From assembly GCF_036864975.1 (NCBI RefSeq), contig NZ_CP104311.1, forward strand, positions 3,041,513 to 3,105,512: a stretch of 64,000 nucleotides of DNA. The letters run 5' to 3'. Under the pieces are notes generated by a model. The model saw only the letters and a program-made list of their open reading frames with translations, had not been told where the DNA came from and ran no database searches. The position numbers and the translations under genes were made by a program. This DNA is from Methylococcus capsulatus (lineage in GTDB: Bacteria > Pseudomonadota > Gammaproteobacteria > Methylococcales > Methylococcaceae). Within the stretch, counting starts at the first letter, position 1. Each line of letters opens with the position of its first letter. This document shows positions 18,161 through 27,481 of this stretch, in pieces.

Positions 18161-19461
18161 TTCAGGAAAACCGTCACGCCCGCGTTTTCCGGGCACTCCA
18201 ATACGTGCTCCCGTTGTTCTTGACACTCAACCTCGATGGCACCGCTCTCGCCAATGCCCAAACCGAATCTCTGCCGCAGGCCGTGACCATCAAGCAACTG
18301 CTGGAAATCGCAAGGCGACACAGCCCGCGTTATGCGGCTTTGCGGCAAGCGGTCGAGCTTTCCAAGGCCGAAATCGCGGCGGCGGACGTGCTGCCGAATC
18401 CAAGAGTCAATTTCGGGAACTACAGCCTCCTAAGCGCCAACAACACGATGTACGACGGCAAGGTGCAACGCGAAGTCGTACTGGAAGTCCCCGTGCTCAT
18501 CACCGGCCAGCACGGCGCCAGGGTCGAGGCCGCGGAAAAACAGATGCAAACCACGGAAGCCGCCGTCCAGGCCGAATTCGCCCGGCTGGTGCACGACCTG
18601 TGGCGCACGTTCATCAAACTGCTGGCCGGCCAGCAGCGCGTCGCCGTATTGGAAGAAACCAGCGCGAACATGGAGCATCTGGCCGCGCTCGTCGCCGGGC
18701 GGGAGGAGTCCGGCAGCGCCAGTCGCTACGACACCCTGCGCATGGAAATCGAAGCCAAGGACGTCCGGGCGAAGCTGGAAACGGCCCGCAACGACCTGCA
18801 GGGAACCGTGGAGGAACTGGGGTTGATACTCGGCCTGCCGGACTGGAAACCCCAGGCATTGGGAAACCTCGCGCCGCTGGGAGTCCCGGCCGATCCGAAA
18901 AAGTTGTGGGCGGATGCCGAGCGGATCAACCCCGAAATCGAGGCCGTCCGCCGGGGAGAGATCGCGGCCGATGCCCGCCTGGAAAAAGCCAAGGCCGAGC
19001 GCTGGCCGGTTCCCTCGATCCAGTTCGGTTCGGCGTTCACGGAACAACCGTACGGGCACGCCTTCTTCGGCGGCCTCTCCGTCGAGATTCCCCTGTTCGA
19101 CCGCAATCAGGGCGGCATGGCCAGGGCGGCGGCGGAAAAACAGGCCGCCATCCTCGAACGCGAACTGGTGACCTCCCAAATCCACGTCGCGCTCGATCGC
19201 GCCACCGGCCTCCTCGCGCGCAGGCGCGAAACACGGGTCAAATTCGAGCGGGACGTCGTCGCCAAGCTGCCCGCCCTCAAGGAGATGGGCGAAGCGGCTT
19301 ACCGGCTCGGCAAAGGCAGTTTGCTGGAACTTCTGGATTCCACGCGCTCCAGAACGGAAATACGCATCACCCATCTGGAACTCATCCAGCTCGAGCTGGA
19401 AGCGGAGCTCGAAGCGCTGAAAGCGTCGGGACTGCTGGTCAGCCGGGCTGAAGCCGGTTGA
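18157..19461 (+). CDS. Outer-membrane efflux channel (TolC/CzcC family)
   Basis: A 434-residue protein with an N-terminal signal sequence (about residues 10-32, cleavage near ALANAQT) and two outer-membrane-efflux repeats with long helical segments, for example TIKQLLEIARRHSPRYAALRQ and VELSKAEIAAADVLPNPRVNFG. The trimer would form the outer-membrane exit duct for the RND pump. Its ATG overlaps the pump gene's TGA (ATGA). It is convergent with the di-heme peroxidase gene, and a hairpin at 19497-19525 lies between the two stops. Confidence 0.9.
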   Translation: MIQENRHARVFRALQYVLPLFLTLNLDGTALANAQTESLPQAVTIKQLLEIARRHSPRYAALRQAVELSKAEIAAADVLPNPRVNFGNYSLLSANNTMYDGKVQREVVLEVPVLITGQHGARVEAAEKQMQTTEAAVQAEFARLVHDLWRTFIKLLAGQQRVAVLEETSANMEHLAALVAGREESGSASRYDTLRMEIEAKDVRAKLETARNDLQGTVEELGLILGLPDWKPQALGNLAPLGVPADPKKLWADAERINPEIEAVRRGEIAADARLEKAKAERWPVPSIQFGSAFTEQPYGHAFFGGLSVEIPLFDRNQGGMARAAAEKQAAILERELVTSQIHVALDRATGLLARRRETRVKFERDVVAKLPALKEMGEAAYRLGKGSLLELLDSTRSRTEIRITHLELIQLELEAELEALKASGLLVSRAEAG

Positions 19462-19496
19462 TGCTCCCTCCGGGATCGCCGAACTCGGGTCAGGCG

Positions 19497-19525
19497 ACGG
19501 CGTGCTCTTGAGTGGAACACGCCGT
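19497..19525. terminator. Hairpin between convergent genes
   Basis: An 8-bp perfect stem, ACGGCGTG (19497-19504) with CACGCCGT (19518-19525), closes a 13-base loop in the 76 bases between the convergent stops of the efflux channel and the di-heme peroxidase. There is no clear T-run on either strand, so it may be a weak bidirectional terminator or simply protect both 3' ends. Confidence 0.4.
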
Positions 19526-19537
19526 GCGCAGTCCGGC

Positions 19538-20806
19538 TCAGTCGCCCATTGGTCCTGAAAGCTGGAAGCCGTCGGACAGCGTCCTCAGAAACGCGACGAT
19601 GGCGTCCTCCTCCTCATCCGACAGCTTCAGATCGCCCGTTTCCGTCCGATTGACATTGGCCGCCTCCTCCGCGGCCGGCCAGCAGTTGATACCGGGCTCC
19701 GGATGGGAAAGGTGCTCACAATCGGCCAACACGTCGCGCGTGTTATAGAAGTGAACCACTTCCTTCAGGCTCTTGAATGCGCCGTTGTGCATGTATGCCT
19801 TCAGGTACGCCAACGACGGGCGCTTATCGACATTCCGCAAGGTGGGAACCTTCTGCTTACCCTTGTTTTCGGCCGCGTACTGTGCGTAATCCGCCCGGCC
19901 AGCCAAGAATCCGCCCAATCCCGGATCCACCCAGTCCGCGCCTTGCGGATTGAACTCAGAGGGCATCTGGTAGAAAGGGTTTTCCGGGTTTCTGGGAACA
20001 CCGATGTTGACATAGGTAAAATCGGTGAAAAGGGGAAATTTGCTCGCGTAGCTCACGCCCTTCGTGGAATGGCAATTCGCGCACTTCGCTTTTCCCTCAA
20101 ACAATGCCAATCCCTTCTTTTCCTGTTTCGTCAACGCCGCCTTCCCTCTCAGATACGCATCGTACTTGGAACTGAATGAACTGACCTCCCTGGAAGCCTC
20201 ATAGGCAGCAATGGCCAGAGCGATGCGATCATAAGTATCGGATGGATTATCGCAGGCCAAGGTGCCCGGCCCGAAGGCGCGAGTAAACAGATCAGAATAG
20301 CTTGAACCCGTGAGCTGGGCGGCGAAGCCAGAAGCCGCAACCTTCTGGCAAACGTCCGCCGGACTGGCGTTATTCTGCTCCAAAGGGTTGAGGAGTGGTC
20401 CCTGGGCTTGATCCGCCGCGGGATTTCCGAGCTTTTCCCCCGTCGCTCTGCCGTCCCAGAAGTTTCCTCCCACGAACTCACCGTTACCATCGCGGTGAAA
20501 TTTCGGGCTGAACGAAGCGTAAGCGGCGGCCGGTGGTTTGCGGTTACCGAAGCGGGTTGCAACCGCACCTTCGTAAACACCGCCGTGCAGATTGATGTCC
20601 TGGTCCGAACCGGTCCATCCGACCTTTGGGTCATGACAGTCGGCACAGGACTGTCCCGGCGGCGTCGAAAGGCCGGGATCGAAAAAGAGCGCCTTGCCGA
20701 GCAGTTCTCTGGGCGTGAGTACCGCATCCGCATGTCCTTCCAGAGTACCGGCAACCGCAACCAGTATGAAAACCACGAAGTGACTCGATATTTTCATTAA
20801 TCTCAT
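19538..20806 (-). CDS. Di-heme cytochrome c peroxidase family protein (MauG/CCP)
   Basis: A 422-residue exported protein with an N-terminal signal peptide (ending near GHADA) and two c-type heme motifs: CADCH early in the mature protein and CANCH in the second half. The stretches ELLGKALFFDPGLS, FWDGRATGEK and MHNGAFKSLKEVVHFYNTRD are characteristic of the bacterial cytochrome c peroxidase/MauG family, periplasmic enzymes that reduce peroxide or oxidise protein side chains. The start at 20806 was chosen because TTGGAGTC precedes it at good spacing. The exact reaction cannot be told from sequence. Confidence 0.85.
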   Translation of the reverse strand: MRLMKISSHFVVFILVAVAGTLEGHADAVLTPRELLGKALFFDPGLSTPPGQSCADCHDPKVGWTGSDQDINLHGGVYEGAVATRFGNRKPPAAAYASFSPKFHRDGNGEFVGGNFWDGRATGEKLGNPAADQAQGPLLNPLEQNNASPADVCQKVAASGFAAQLTGSSYSDLFTRAFGPGTLACDNPSDTYDRIALAIAAYEASREVSSFSSKYDAYLRGKAALTKQEKKGLALFEGKAKCANCHSTKGVSYASKFPLFTDFTYVNIGVPRNPENPFYQMPSEFNPQGADWVDPGLGGFLAGRADYAQYAAENKGKQKVPTLRNVDKRPSLAYLKAYMHNGAFKSLKEVVHFYNTRDVLADCEHLSHPEPGINCWPAAEEAANVNRTETGDLKLSDEEEDAIVAFLRTLSDGFQLSGPMGD

Positions 20807-21203
20807 GTCGCTGACTCCAATATGACAACACACTATCAGAGATATCCATCGATTCTTTGAATGGCAGTCTGAAGAATAGCCCACATCGAACCGATTTCAA
20901 CCGAACGACACGAAAATTTATCAGCCTGTGGGTTCCTAAATATCGTACAGTATGTCTCCCTTTGGCAACAAGCAGTTGTCATAACACCGCAAATAACCCA
21001 ATACGGAACGCTGATTCCGTTATTCCATATCGCGGCTCAAGAGTGAGCCGACGACATTATCATTCTCAAAACTCATTGATACAGAAGATACTTAAAAATT
21101 GTGCGAAACATGGAAACGATAATGTTAATATAATTGCTCATATTATCGATAACATTTACTCCGGCGCCCGATGAAAGAAATGACCCGATATGATCGACCT
21201 GTC
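20807..21203. other. AT-rich gene-free stretch with inverted repeats
   Basis: About 400 bases without a credible gene and visibly AT-richer than the surroundings. It holds a 7-bp hairpin CGGCTCA-AGAG-TGAGCCG (21033-21050) and an imperfect dyad AATGTTA...TAACATT with arms of about 14 bases (21121-21156). The peroxidase promoter should lie near 20810-20880 on the minus strand, but I saw no clear consensus. No protein on either strand here looks real. Confidence 0.5.
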
Positions 21204-21370
21204 GCCGTCATCCGAGACCAATCACGGTCTTTGTCCGTCGCTCGATAACGGTATCGATCCGGCCCGAGCGGATCAGTCCGTAGTCCAGAGCCACGACGTT
21301 AAACACAGGTGTTTCGGCACAGTACCGCCAGAGGGCATGAAAGCGGATGCCGGCCACCGCCGCCGCATGC
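21204..21370. repeat. Direct repeat, copy 1 (tail of a MocR regulator gene)
   Basis: This stretch is closely similar to 25940-26105, in the same orientation. The first 29 bases (21204-21232 and 25940-25968) are identical and the similarity then fades gradually. The second copy is the 3' end of the intact MocR-type gene. The two copies bracket the decayed antiporter and the MarR-SulP-UspA genes, about 4.7 kb apart. Confidence 0.75.
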
Positions 21371-21400
21371 TGGGCCTCGGAAATAGCGCTGGCAGATCGG
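21208..21400 (-). pseudogene. C-terminal fragment of a MocR/PdxR-type regulator
   Basis: The minus-strand frame ending at 21208 reads AAAVAGIRFHALWRYC...VVALDYGLIRSGRIDTVIERRTKTVIGLG. This aligns residue by residue with the last 55 residues of the intact regulator at 25944-27404 (AAAAAGIRLHALERYC...VVLGYGMIRSDRIDTAIERLAKTVIGLG). No GntR helix-turn-helix and no aminotransferase core are present, and it abuts the 3' end of the decayed antiporter. It is a truncated copy left by a duplication or recombination. Confidence 0.8.
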
Positions 21401-21428
21401 CCGTCCAGCAGGCGCCGGAATCGGCCGT

Positions 21429-22593
21429 TCAGGATTTCCGGTATTCCCGGGAAAGCATTGCCGCCAGTAGCGGAGGTGCGATAAGGGAGGTCAATAGGAC
21501 CATGAGGATGACCAGGGTATAGGTTTCCTGGTTGATCACCTCGGCCTGCCGGCCCAGGCTTGCCACGATGATGCCGACATCGCCTCGTGGGACCATGCCG
21601 ATCCCAACGATCAAGGCGGACTTCCGGCCCAGTGAGAGTGCGCCCAGGCTGCAACCCAGCACCTTACCCACCACAGCCAGAAACGTGATGAGGCCGAGCG
21701 TGCCCAATGCCGTGACGTTGCTCAACTCGCCCAGATCGACCTGCGCCCCGTTGACTACGAAGAAGAACGGCACCAGAAAGGCCAAAATCGGCTGCAGCTA
21801 GTGCTGCAGAGTTTCTCGCTGCTGCGTCTCTGCCGCGGTCTTGCCGGCCAGAAAGGCCCCGATGATCGCCGCCAGTCCGAGATAAGACGCCGCATCGGCT
21901 AGGGCCAGGCACAGGGCGAGGGACAAAGTCAGCGCGGAAAATGGATTGATGGGCACATCCAGAATCGGCGAACTGTGCCGCATGATGTGAGTACCAGCCC
22001 AGGCGACGAGGAGAACGAAGCCGATTGCCTGTGCCAATACGACGAGCAGATGGGCGATATCGACGTCGCCGCCGCTCTGGATGGCGGACACCACGCCGAG
22101 CAGCAACATGGCCAGGATGTCGTCGATGACGGCAGCCCCCAGGATCACCCGGCTGAAGGTTCGATCCAGCACCCCCAGTTCCTGCAATACTCTAGCGGTC
22201 ACCTCGGTCGACGTGGCGACAAACGCGGCAGCAATGAACAAGGCCTTGGACGTGCCGAACCCGCTCCCGATGGCCCAAACCGCCGCCAGCAGGAACGGCA
22301 CGATCACACCTCCCACGCCGACCGAGGTGGCGGCGACGCCCACTTTGCGCAAATCGCCGATGCGGGTTTCCAGTCCCACCGAGAACAGCAGCAATACCGC
22401 CCCGAGGTCTGACAACATGGCCAAAGGTGCATCGACGCGGACCCAATCCAATACCGAAGGACCGATGAGACAACCCGCCACGATCTCGCCCACCAGGGCC
22501 GGCAGTCTGAGACTGCTGGGCAATTTCCGCGCCGATCTGAGCCGCCGCGAACACGGTCAGCAATCCGAAAAAGAGTTCGGTTTCGTGATTCAA
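21429..22593 (-). pseudogene. Decayed CPA2-type cation/proton antiporter
   Basis: A complete antiporter can be reconstructed, but it carries two lesions. The start region (NHETELFFGLLTVFAAAQIGAEIAQQ, TTG start at 22593 with AGGAA upstream) is out of frame with the body LRLPALVGEIVAGCLIGPSVL; removing one T near 22525 joins them. In the body an amber TAG at 21798-21800 interrupts ...ETLQH/LQPILAFLVPFFFV...; both sides are in the same frame, so one C-to-T change of CAG explains it. The family motifs LLLFSVGLETR, GAAVIDDILAMLLL and MVPRGDVGIIVASLG remain. Unless suppressed, no full-length protein is made. Confidence 0.85.
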
Positions 22594-22903
22594 GGGGATT
22601 TCTTCCTGATGGGCATGTCACTATCCCGGATCGATCAAACCACGCCAGGGGCAAATGGTATGCCAGCCTGCTCTACCGAACGTCTGATGGGAAATCCGCT
22701 GCCCTCACGCTTGCAGCCCCCCAAAAGGATGCTAGCGCCGCCTGCGAGACAGAGGTGGAGAAGAGGATGCCCCTCTGATCGGGCCGGTGCCTTTCGACCC
22801 AGCCGAGTCAGAGGAGCACCGATGCCCCATAGACCGCAGCCCCCCGACTTCGATCGGGTTTGCGACGGTCGAATTATTATACCCGTCACTTACGATATAA
22901 TTG
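22594..22903. other. Intergenic region between the decayed antiporter and marR
   Basis: About 310 bases without a gene. A long hairpin is visible: CCTCTGA-TCGG (22772-22782) with CCGA-G-TCAGAGG (22803-22814), loop about 20 bases, one bulge. A perfect -10-like TATAAT lies at 22896-22901, just before the marR start. I see no convincing -35 at 17 bases. Confidence 0.45.
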
Positions 22904-23350
22904 ATGATGCATTACATTGGCTTTTTGAGCTACGAAATCAGCCATTGCATCCGTCAGCGCTTCAACAAGGCTGCCGAAAGCATTGGCTTGACCCATGCCC
23001 AATGGCGTGCCCTGGTGCATCTCTCCGGTCACGAGAACTGCCGGCAGATCGAGCTGGCGGAAATCCTCGAAATCAAGCCGATCACCCTGGTCAGACAGAT
23101 CGACCTGCTGAAGCAGGCAGGACTGGTTCGGCGCAACAAAGATACCGAGGATCGGCGCGCTTACCGGCTGGAACTTACACCCAAGGCGCATGCCTTCATG
23201 CAAGCTGCAGGGGAAATCGCCGACGCAGTGGAAGCACAGGTGCTCAGCGCGCTGACAGCCGAGGAACAAGAAAAACTTACCACGCTGCTGGAACGCGTCA
23301 GAGATGGCCTCCATAAGACTTTGCCTTCGCAAAAGCGGCCGGACAGCTGA
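22904..23350 (+). CDS. MarR-family transcriptional regulator
   Basis: About 148 residues with the winged-helix fold of Mar[46 protein letters not shown], then the wing [16 protein letters not shown] and a C-terminal dimerisation helix. The closest type is the SlyA-like group. Two tandem ATGs (22904, 22907) follow a TATAAT directly, with no Shine-Dalgarno sequence, so the message may be leaderless. It precedes the SulP transporter and universal stress protein genes on the same strand and may regulate them. Confidence 0.85.
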   Translation: MMHYIGFLSYEISHCIRQRFNKAAESIGLTHAQWRALVHLSGHENCRQIELAEILEIKPITLVRQIDLLKQAGLVRRNKDTEDRRAYRLELTPKAHAFMQAAGEIADAVEAQVLSALTAEEQEKLTTLLERVRDGLHKTLPSQKRPDS

Positions 23351-23477
23351 TTGGTCCATCATAGCCTCGGCCGATGCGCTGGCAACTCGGTTTTGGCCGG
23401 GGTTTTCCTCCGTTCATTGCCCATCACTCCAGTGCAGCAGCCATGATAATCGCACCTTCGTAACCATCAGGACATTC

Positions 23478-24971
23478 ATGCTCTTCTCATCGAAAAAACA
23501 GGATTGGCTCGGCAATGTCCGCGGCGACGTATTGGCCGGCGCTGTCGTCGCCTTGGCTCTGATCCCTGAGGCCATCGCCTTTTCCATCATCGCCGGCGTC
23601 GATCCCAAGGTCGGGCTGTATGCCTCATTCTGCATCGCCGTCGTCACCGCCTTCACCGGTGGCCGCCCCGGCATGATCTCGGCGGCCACCGGCGCGATGG
23701 CCTTGCTGATGGTGACCCTGGTCAAGGACCACGGCCTGCAATACCTCCTGGCGGCCACGCTGCTGACGGGTGTCCTGCAGATCATCGCCGGCTATCTGAA
23801 ACTCGGCAGCTTGATGAGTTTCGTGTCGCGATCGGTGGTGACCGGCTTCGTCAATGCCCTGGCCATCCTGATCTTCATGGCGCAATGGCCCGAGTTGACC
23901 GGCGTGTCCTGGCAAGTCTATGCGATGACCGCGGCGGGCTTGGCGATCATCTATTTGTTTCCCCATCTGCCCTGGATCGGCAAGTCCGTTCCATCGCCCC
24001 TGGTCTGCATCCTCGTCTTGACCGTGGTGGCGGTTTATCTCGACCTGGACATCCATCGGGTCGGTGACATGGGCGAACTGCCGGACACCCTGCCGGTATT
24101 TCTGTGGCCGGATGTGCCTTCGAACCTGGAGACCCTGAAAATCATCCTACCGTATTCGGTGCCGCTGGCGGTGGTGGGACTGCTGGAGTCGCTGATGACT
24201 GCGACCATCATCGACGATTTGACCGATACCGGCAGCGACAAGAACCGCGAATGCAAGGGCCAGGGGCTGGCCAACATCGGTGCCGGCTTGCTCGGCGGCA
24301 TGGCCGGCTGCGCGATGATCGGGCAGTCGGTGATCAACATCAAATCCGGCGGCCGCGGGCGCTTGTCGACCTTTACCGCCGGCACCCTGTTGCTGATCAT
24401 GGTGGTGTTTCTGGACGAATGGATCTCCAAGATCCCCATGGCGGCGCTGGTGGCGGTGATGATCATGGTGTCCATCGGTACTTTCAGCTGGCGCTCCATC
24501 CTCAATCTAAAGCAGCATCCGCTGTCGACCAACGCCGTCATGCTGTCCACGGTGGCGGTGGTGGTCTGGACCCATAACCTGGCCTTGGGCGTGTTCGTCG
24601 GCGTGCTGCTGGCCTCGTTGTTCTTCGCCAACAAAATCAGCCATTTCATGTATGTGGAGTCGAGCCAGGACGAAGAACGCGGCACCCGCTCCTACAAGGT
24701 GGTCGGCCAGGTGTTCTTCAACTCGGCGGACCGTTTCGTCGCCGCTTTCGACTTCAAGGAAGCCGTGGAGAAGGTCGTCATCGACCTGCACCGCGCCCAT
24801 TTCTGGGACATCACCTCGGTGTCCGCGCTGGACAAGGTGGTCATCAAGTTCCGCCGCGAAGGCGCCGAGGTCGAACTGATCGGCATGAATGAAGCGACGG
24901 CCACCATCGTCGACCGCTTCGGCATCCACGATAAACCCGAAGAAATCGAAAAAATCATGGGGGGACACTGA
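23478..24971 (+). CDS. SulP/SLC26-family anion transporter with STAS domain
   Basis: A 497-residue transporter. The N-terminal part has the conserved start [43 protein letters not shown], about 12-14 membrane segments, and [15 protein letters not shown] in the middle. A cytoplasmic STAS domain occupies roughly the last 90 residues ([36 protein letters not shown]). Members move sulfate, bicarbonate or other anions, and the substrate cannot be decided here. CAGGA lies before the ATG. The stop overlaps the universal stress protein start (TGATG), suggesting coupling, as is common for SulP-UspA pairs. Confidence 0.9.
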   Translation: MLFSSKKQDWLGNVRGDVLAGAVVALALIPEAIAFSIIAGVDPKVGLYASFCIAVVTAFTGGRPGMISAATGAMALLMVTLVKDHGLQYLLAATLLTGVLQIIAGYLKLGSLMSFVSRSVVTGFVNALAILIFMAQWPELTGVSWQVYAMTAAGLAIIYLFPHLPWIGKSVPSPLVCILVLTVVAVYLDLDIHRVGDMGELPDTLPVFLWPDVPSNLETLKIILPYSVPLAVVGLLESLMTATIIDDLTDTGSDKNRECKGQGLANIGAGLLGGMAGCAMIGQSVINIKSGGRGRLSTFTAGTLLLIMVVFLDEWISKIPMAALVAVMIMVSIGTFSWRSILNLKQHPLSTNAVMLSTVAVVVWTHNLALGVFVGVLLASLFFANKISHFMYVESSQDEERGTRSYKVVGQVFFNSADRFVAAFDFKEAVEKVVIDLHRAHFWDITSVSALDKVVIKFRREGAEVELIGMNEATATIVDRFGIHDKPEEIEKIMGGH

Positions 24972-25840
24972 TGAACGCAAACACCCACTGCGTAATCGCC
25001 TGCATCGACGGCTCAGCCTTGACCCCGGCGGTATGCGACTATGCCGCCTGGATCGCTCAACGGGTATCCGCCCCCCTGAAACTGCTCCACGCCATCGATC
25101 ACCACCCCGAGACCGCGGTCACGACCGACTTATCCGGCAACATCGGGCTGGATAGCCGAGATCATCTGCTCGAAGAACTGAGCCAGATCGAGCAGCAGCG
25201 CAGCAAGCTCCGCTTGCAGCAAGGCAAGTCGCTGCTGCAGTCCGCCCGGGAGCGCGTCATCCAGGCAGGCATCGCCTCCCCGATAACCTGCCAGCGCCAC
25301 GGCAGCCTGGTCAAGGCCTTGATCGAACTGGAAGAGGGCATTCGTGTGCTGGTGGTCGGCGTGCGCGGGAAGATGCACGAAAACCGGCCCGACCAGATCG
25401 GCGCCAAGCTGGAGTCCATCATCCGCTCGCTGCACAAACCGATTCTGGTGGTCAACGCCGAATTCAAGGCGCCACAACGCATCATGATCGCCTATGACGG
25501 GAGCGATGCGGCGGAAAAGGTCGTCGAGATGGTGTCCACCAGTCCAGCCTTCAAAGGACTCAGTTGCCATCTGGTCTGTGCCGGCAAAGACGATGCCGTA
25601 GCGGAGCAACGGTTCGAGGCGGCGACTCACAAGCTGGCAAACTCTGGCTTTGCAGAGCTGACTGCACGGCAATTGCCGGGCAAGCCCGAACAGGTTCTCT
25701 GCGACTACCAGGAACGGCAGGCGATCGACCTGACGGTGATGGGGGCCTTCAGCCACACCCGGATTCACGACCTGCTGCTGGGCAGCTTTACCGCCAAGAT
25801 GCTGGCCCACGCGCACAAACCGCTGCTACTGCTGCGCTGA
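24971..25840 (+). CDS. Universal stress protein with two UspA domains
   Basis: A 289-residue cytoplasmic protein made of two tandem Usp domains (about 5-155 and 160-289). The second domain keeps an ATP-binding-like motif, GAFSHTRIHDLLLGSFT. The first reads VVGVRGKMHEN...GAKLESIIRSLHKPILVVN and fits less well. Tandem Usp proteins often accompany membrane transporters and may tune them to energy status. The start overlaps the SulP gene by one base, so the two are one transcription unit. Confidence 0.88.
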   Translation: MNANTHCVIACIDGSALTPAVCDYAAWIAQRVSAPLKLLHAIDHHPETAVTTDLSGNIGLDSRDHLLEELSQIEQQRSKLRLQQGKSLLQSARERVIQAGIASPITCQRHGSLVKALIELEEGIRVLVVGVRGKMHENRPDQIGAKLESIIRSLHKPILVVNAEFKAPQRIMIAYDGSDAAEKVVEMVSTSPAFKGLSCHLVCAGKDDAVAEQRFEAATHKLANSGFAELTARQLPGKPEQVLCDYQERQAIDLTVMGAFSHTRIHDLLLGSFTAKMLAHAHKPLLLLR

Positions 25841-25939
25841 TCCGCCGTCACTACCCTGGACTGACTCGTCACAAGGGAGATCCGATCGGCCGATCGCGGC
25901 GGTTGGCGCAAATGATCCTGGTTTGCGCATTGGCCGGAA

Positions 25940-26105
25940 GCCGTCATCCGAGACCAATCACGGTCTTTGCCAGTCGCTCAATGGCGGTATCGATCCGGTC
26001 CGATCGGATCATTCCGTAACCCAGAACCACGCCGTTGGGAGCCGGCTTTTTGGAACAGTAGCGCTCGAGGGCATGAAGCCGAATGCCAGCTGCCGCTGCC
26101 GCCGA
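25940..26105. repeat. Direct repeat, copy 2 (3' end of the MocR gene)
   Basis: The partner of the repeat at 21204-21370, in the same orientation; it covers the last 55 codons of the intact regulator gene and a few bases beyond its stop. It is the probable source copy. Confidence 0.75.
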
Positions 26106-27404
26106 CACCAGCTCGTCGGCCGGAATCTCCAGGCTCAGTATCGCCGCCAGATGCAGGCCCACCGCGTCCCCCACGGGGTGCATCCAAGCGCCGCCATGCC
26201 GTGACAAGGCCCGCAGCAAGGCCGCACGCCGCTCGGCATACACCCTGCCCATCTTGCGCACGTGGCGGGCGAGATGGCCTTCACCGATGAAGGCGGCCAG
26301 GGTGTCTTGAGACGGCGTCTGGCAATGCCAGTCGGCGCACGCCTTGGCGGCAACGAGCGCATCCAGCGCCCACGGCGGTGCGACGACGAAGCCCAGGCGC
26401 AACTCCGGGCACAGGCTCTTGGAGAAAGTCCCGACATAGCAGACCGAGCCGGTCCGATCCAACGTCTGCAGCGCATCCAAGGGACGGCCGCCAAAGCGGA
26501 ATTCGCCGTCGTAATCGTCCTCAATCACCACAGCCCCCCGGTCCTGTGCGAATTCGAGCAGGGCGACCCGGCGCTTCGCGGACAGGGTGACGCCGAGGGG
26601 AAACTGGTGGGAAGGAGTGACGCAGATCACCCGGGCCTCGGCGGGCAGGCAATCCACCCTCAGCCCTTCCTCATCGACCGGAATGGCGGCGAGTCTCGCG
26701 CCGGCGGCATTGAAAGCATCCCATAGCGGTGGATAGCCGGGGTCTTCGACCGCAACCACCGTCCGGCCTGGGGTGACCAGGATGCGGGCCAGCAGGTCGA
26801 AAGCCTGCTGGGCGCCCGCCGTGACCACGATGTGATCCGGCGAACAGGAGACCGCCCGGGCGTAGGAGACGTGCTTGGCGATCGCCACCCGCAGCGCTGG
26901 CCGCCCCTGTGGCTGGTCATAGACCGCCGGTGTTTTCGACCAGGCTCGCAGAACCCTCGCGGCGAGGCGCCGCCAGACCGGAAAAGGAAACGCCGATTTG
27001 TCGGGTAGTCCGAGTCTGAAGTCGAAGGGAAAAAACTCGGCCTCCACCTCCGGAAGTATCGGCAGCCGGCGCCAAACCGCATTCAACCGGTCGTCCATGC
27101 CGGGTTCGCAGGGCGGACGACGCGCCAGGCGCGGCGAAATGGCGGCCACGTAGGCTCCAGAACCCGCCCGAATGGCCAGATAGCCCTCGCTCATCAACAG
27201 CTCGTATGCGGCCACCACGGTGTTGCGGGACACACCGACTGCAGCGGCGAAGGCCCGAGTCGAAGGCAGTCGCGTACCGGGCTGGAGCCGTCCCTCGAGA
27301 ATCCCATCCCGCAACTGCCCGTACACGGACCGCAGCAACTGCCGGGAACCTTTGGGCGGCAGGGTAATGGGCAGTTCGAGAAGTGGCCCCATGATTTTTG
27401 CCAT
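25944..27404 (-). CDS. MocR/PdxR-family regulator (GntR helix-turn-helix plus aminotransferase fold)
   Basis: A 486-residue chimeric regulator. The N-terminal GntR-type winged helix (about 15-80: QLLRSVYGQLRDGILEGRLQPGTRLPSTRAFA, VSRNTVVAAYELL) is followed by a class I aminotransferase-like domain. That domain has the PLP-binding lysine in GTFSKSLCPELRLGFVV and the preceding VIEDDYDGEFRF. Such proteins use PLP or an adduct as effector. The start at 27404 has AAGGA upstream. It is divergent from a cupin and dehalogenase pair (77 bases between starts), the usual layout for a local regulator. Its 3' end is duplicated at 21204-21370. Confidence 0.9.
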   Translation of the reverse strand: MAKIMGPLLELPITLPPKGSRQLLRSVYGQLRDGILEGRLQPGTRLPSTRAFAAAVGVSRNTVVAAYELLMSEGYLAIRAGSGAYVAAISPRLARRPPCEPGMDDRLNAVWRRLPILPEVEAEFFPFDFRLGLPDKSAFPFPVWRRLAARVLRAWSKTPAVYDQPQGRPALRVAIAKHVSYARAVSCSPDHIVVTAGAQQAFDLLARILVTPGRTVVAVEDPGYPPLWDAFNAAGARLAAIPVDEEGLRVDCLPAEARVICVTPSHQFPLGVTLSAKRRVALLEFAQDRGAVVIEDDYDGEFRFGGRPLDALQTLDRTGSVCYVGTFSKSLCPELRLGFVVAPPWALDALVAAKACADWHCQTPSQDTLAAFIGEGHLARHVRKMGRVYAERRAALLRALSRHGGAWMHPVGDAVGLHLAAILSLEIPADELVSAAAAAGIRLHALERYCSKKPAPNGVVLGYGMIRSDRIDTAIERLAKTVIGLG

Positions 27405-27481
27405 GTGTGGTCCTTTTTTGCGGTCGATCGCCGCCCTATTGTGCCAGCACCTTCCCTCACTATCCGGCAAAGGAGCATCTC

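Noticed and set aside
16955-18226. A 423-codon minus-strand ORF opposite the end of the RND pump
   Set aside because: Shadow of the pump gene; composition of an antisense frame.
20857-21174. A possible small gene in the AT-rich stretch
   Set aside because: No ribosome site, no family features, and it starts inside the probable promoter region of the peroxidase gene.
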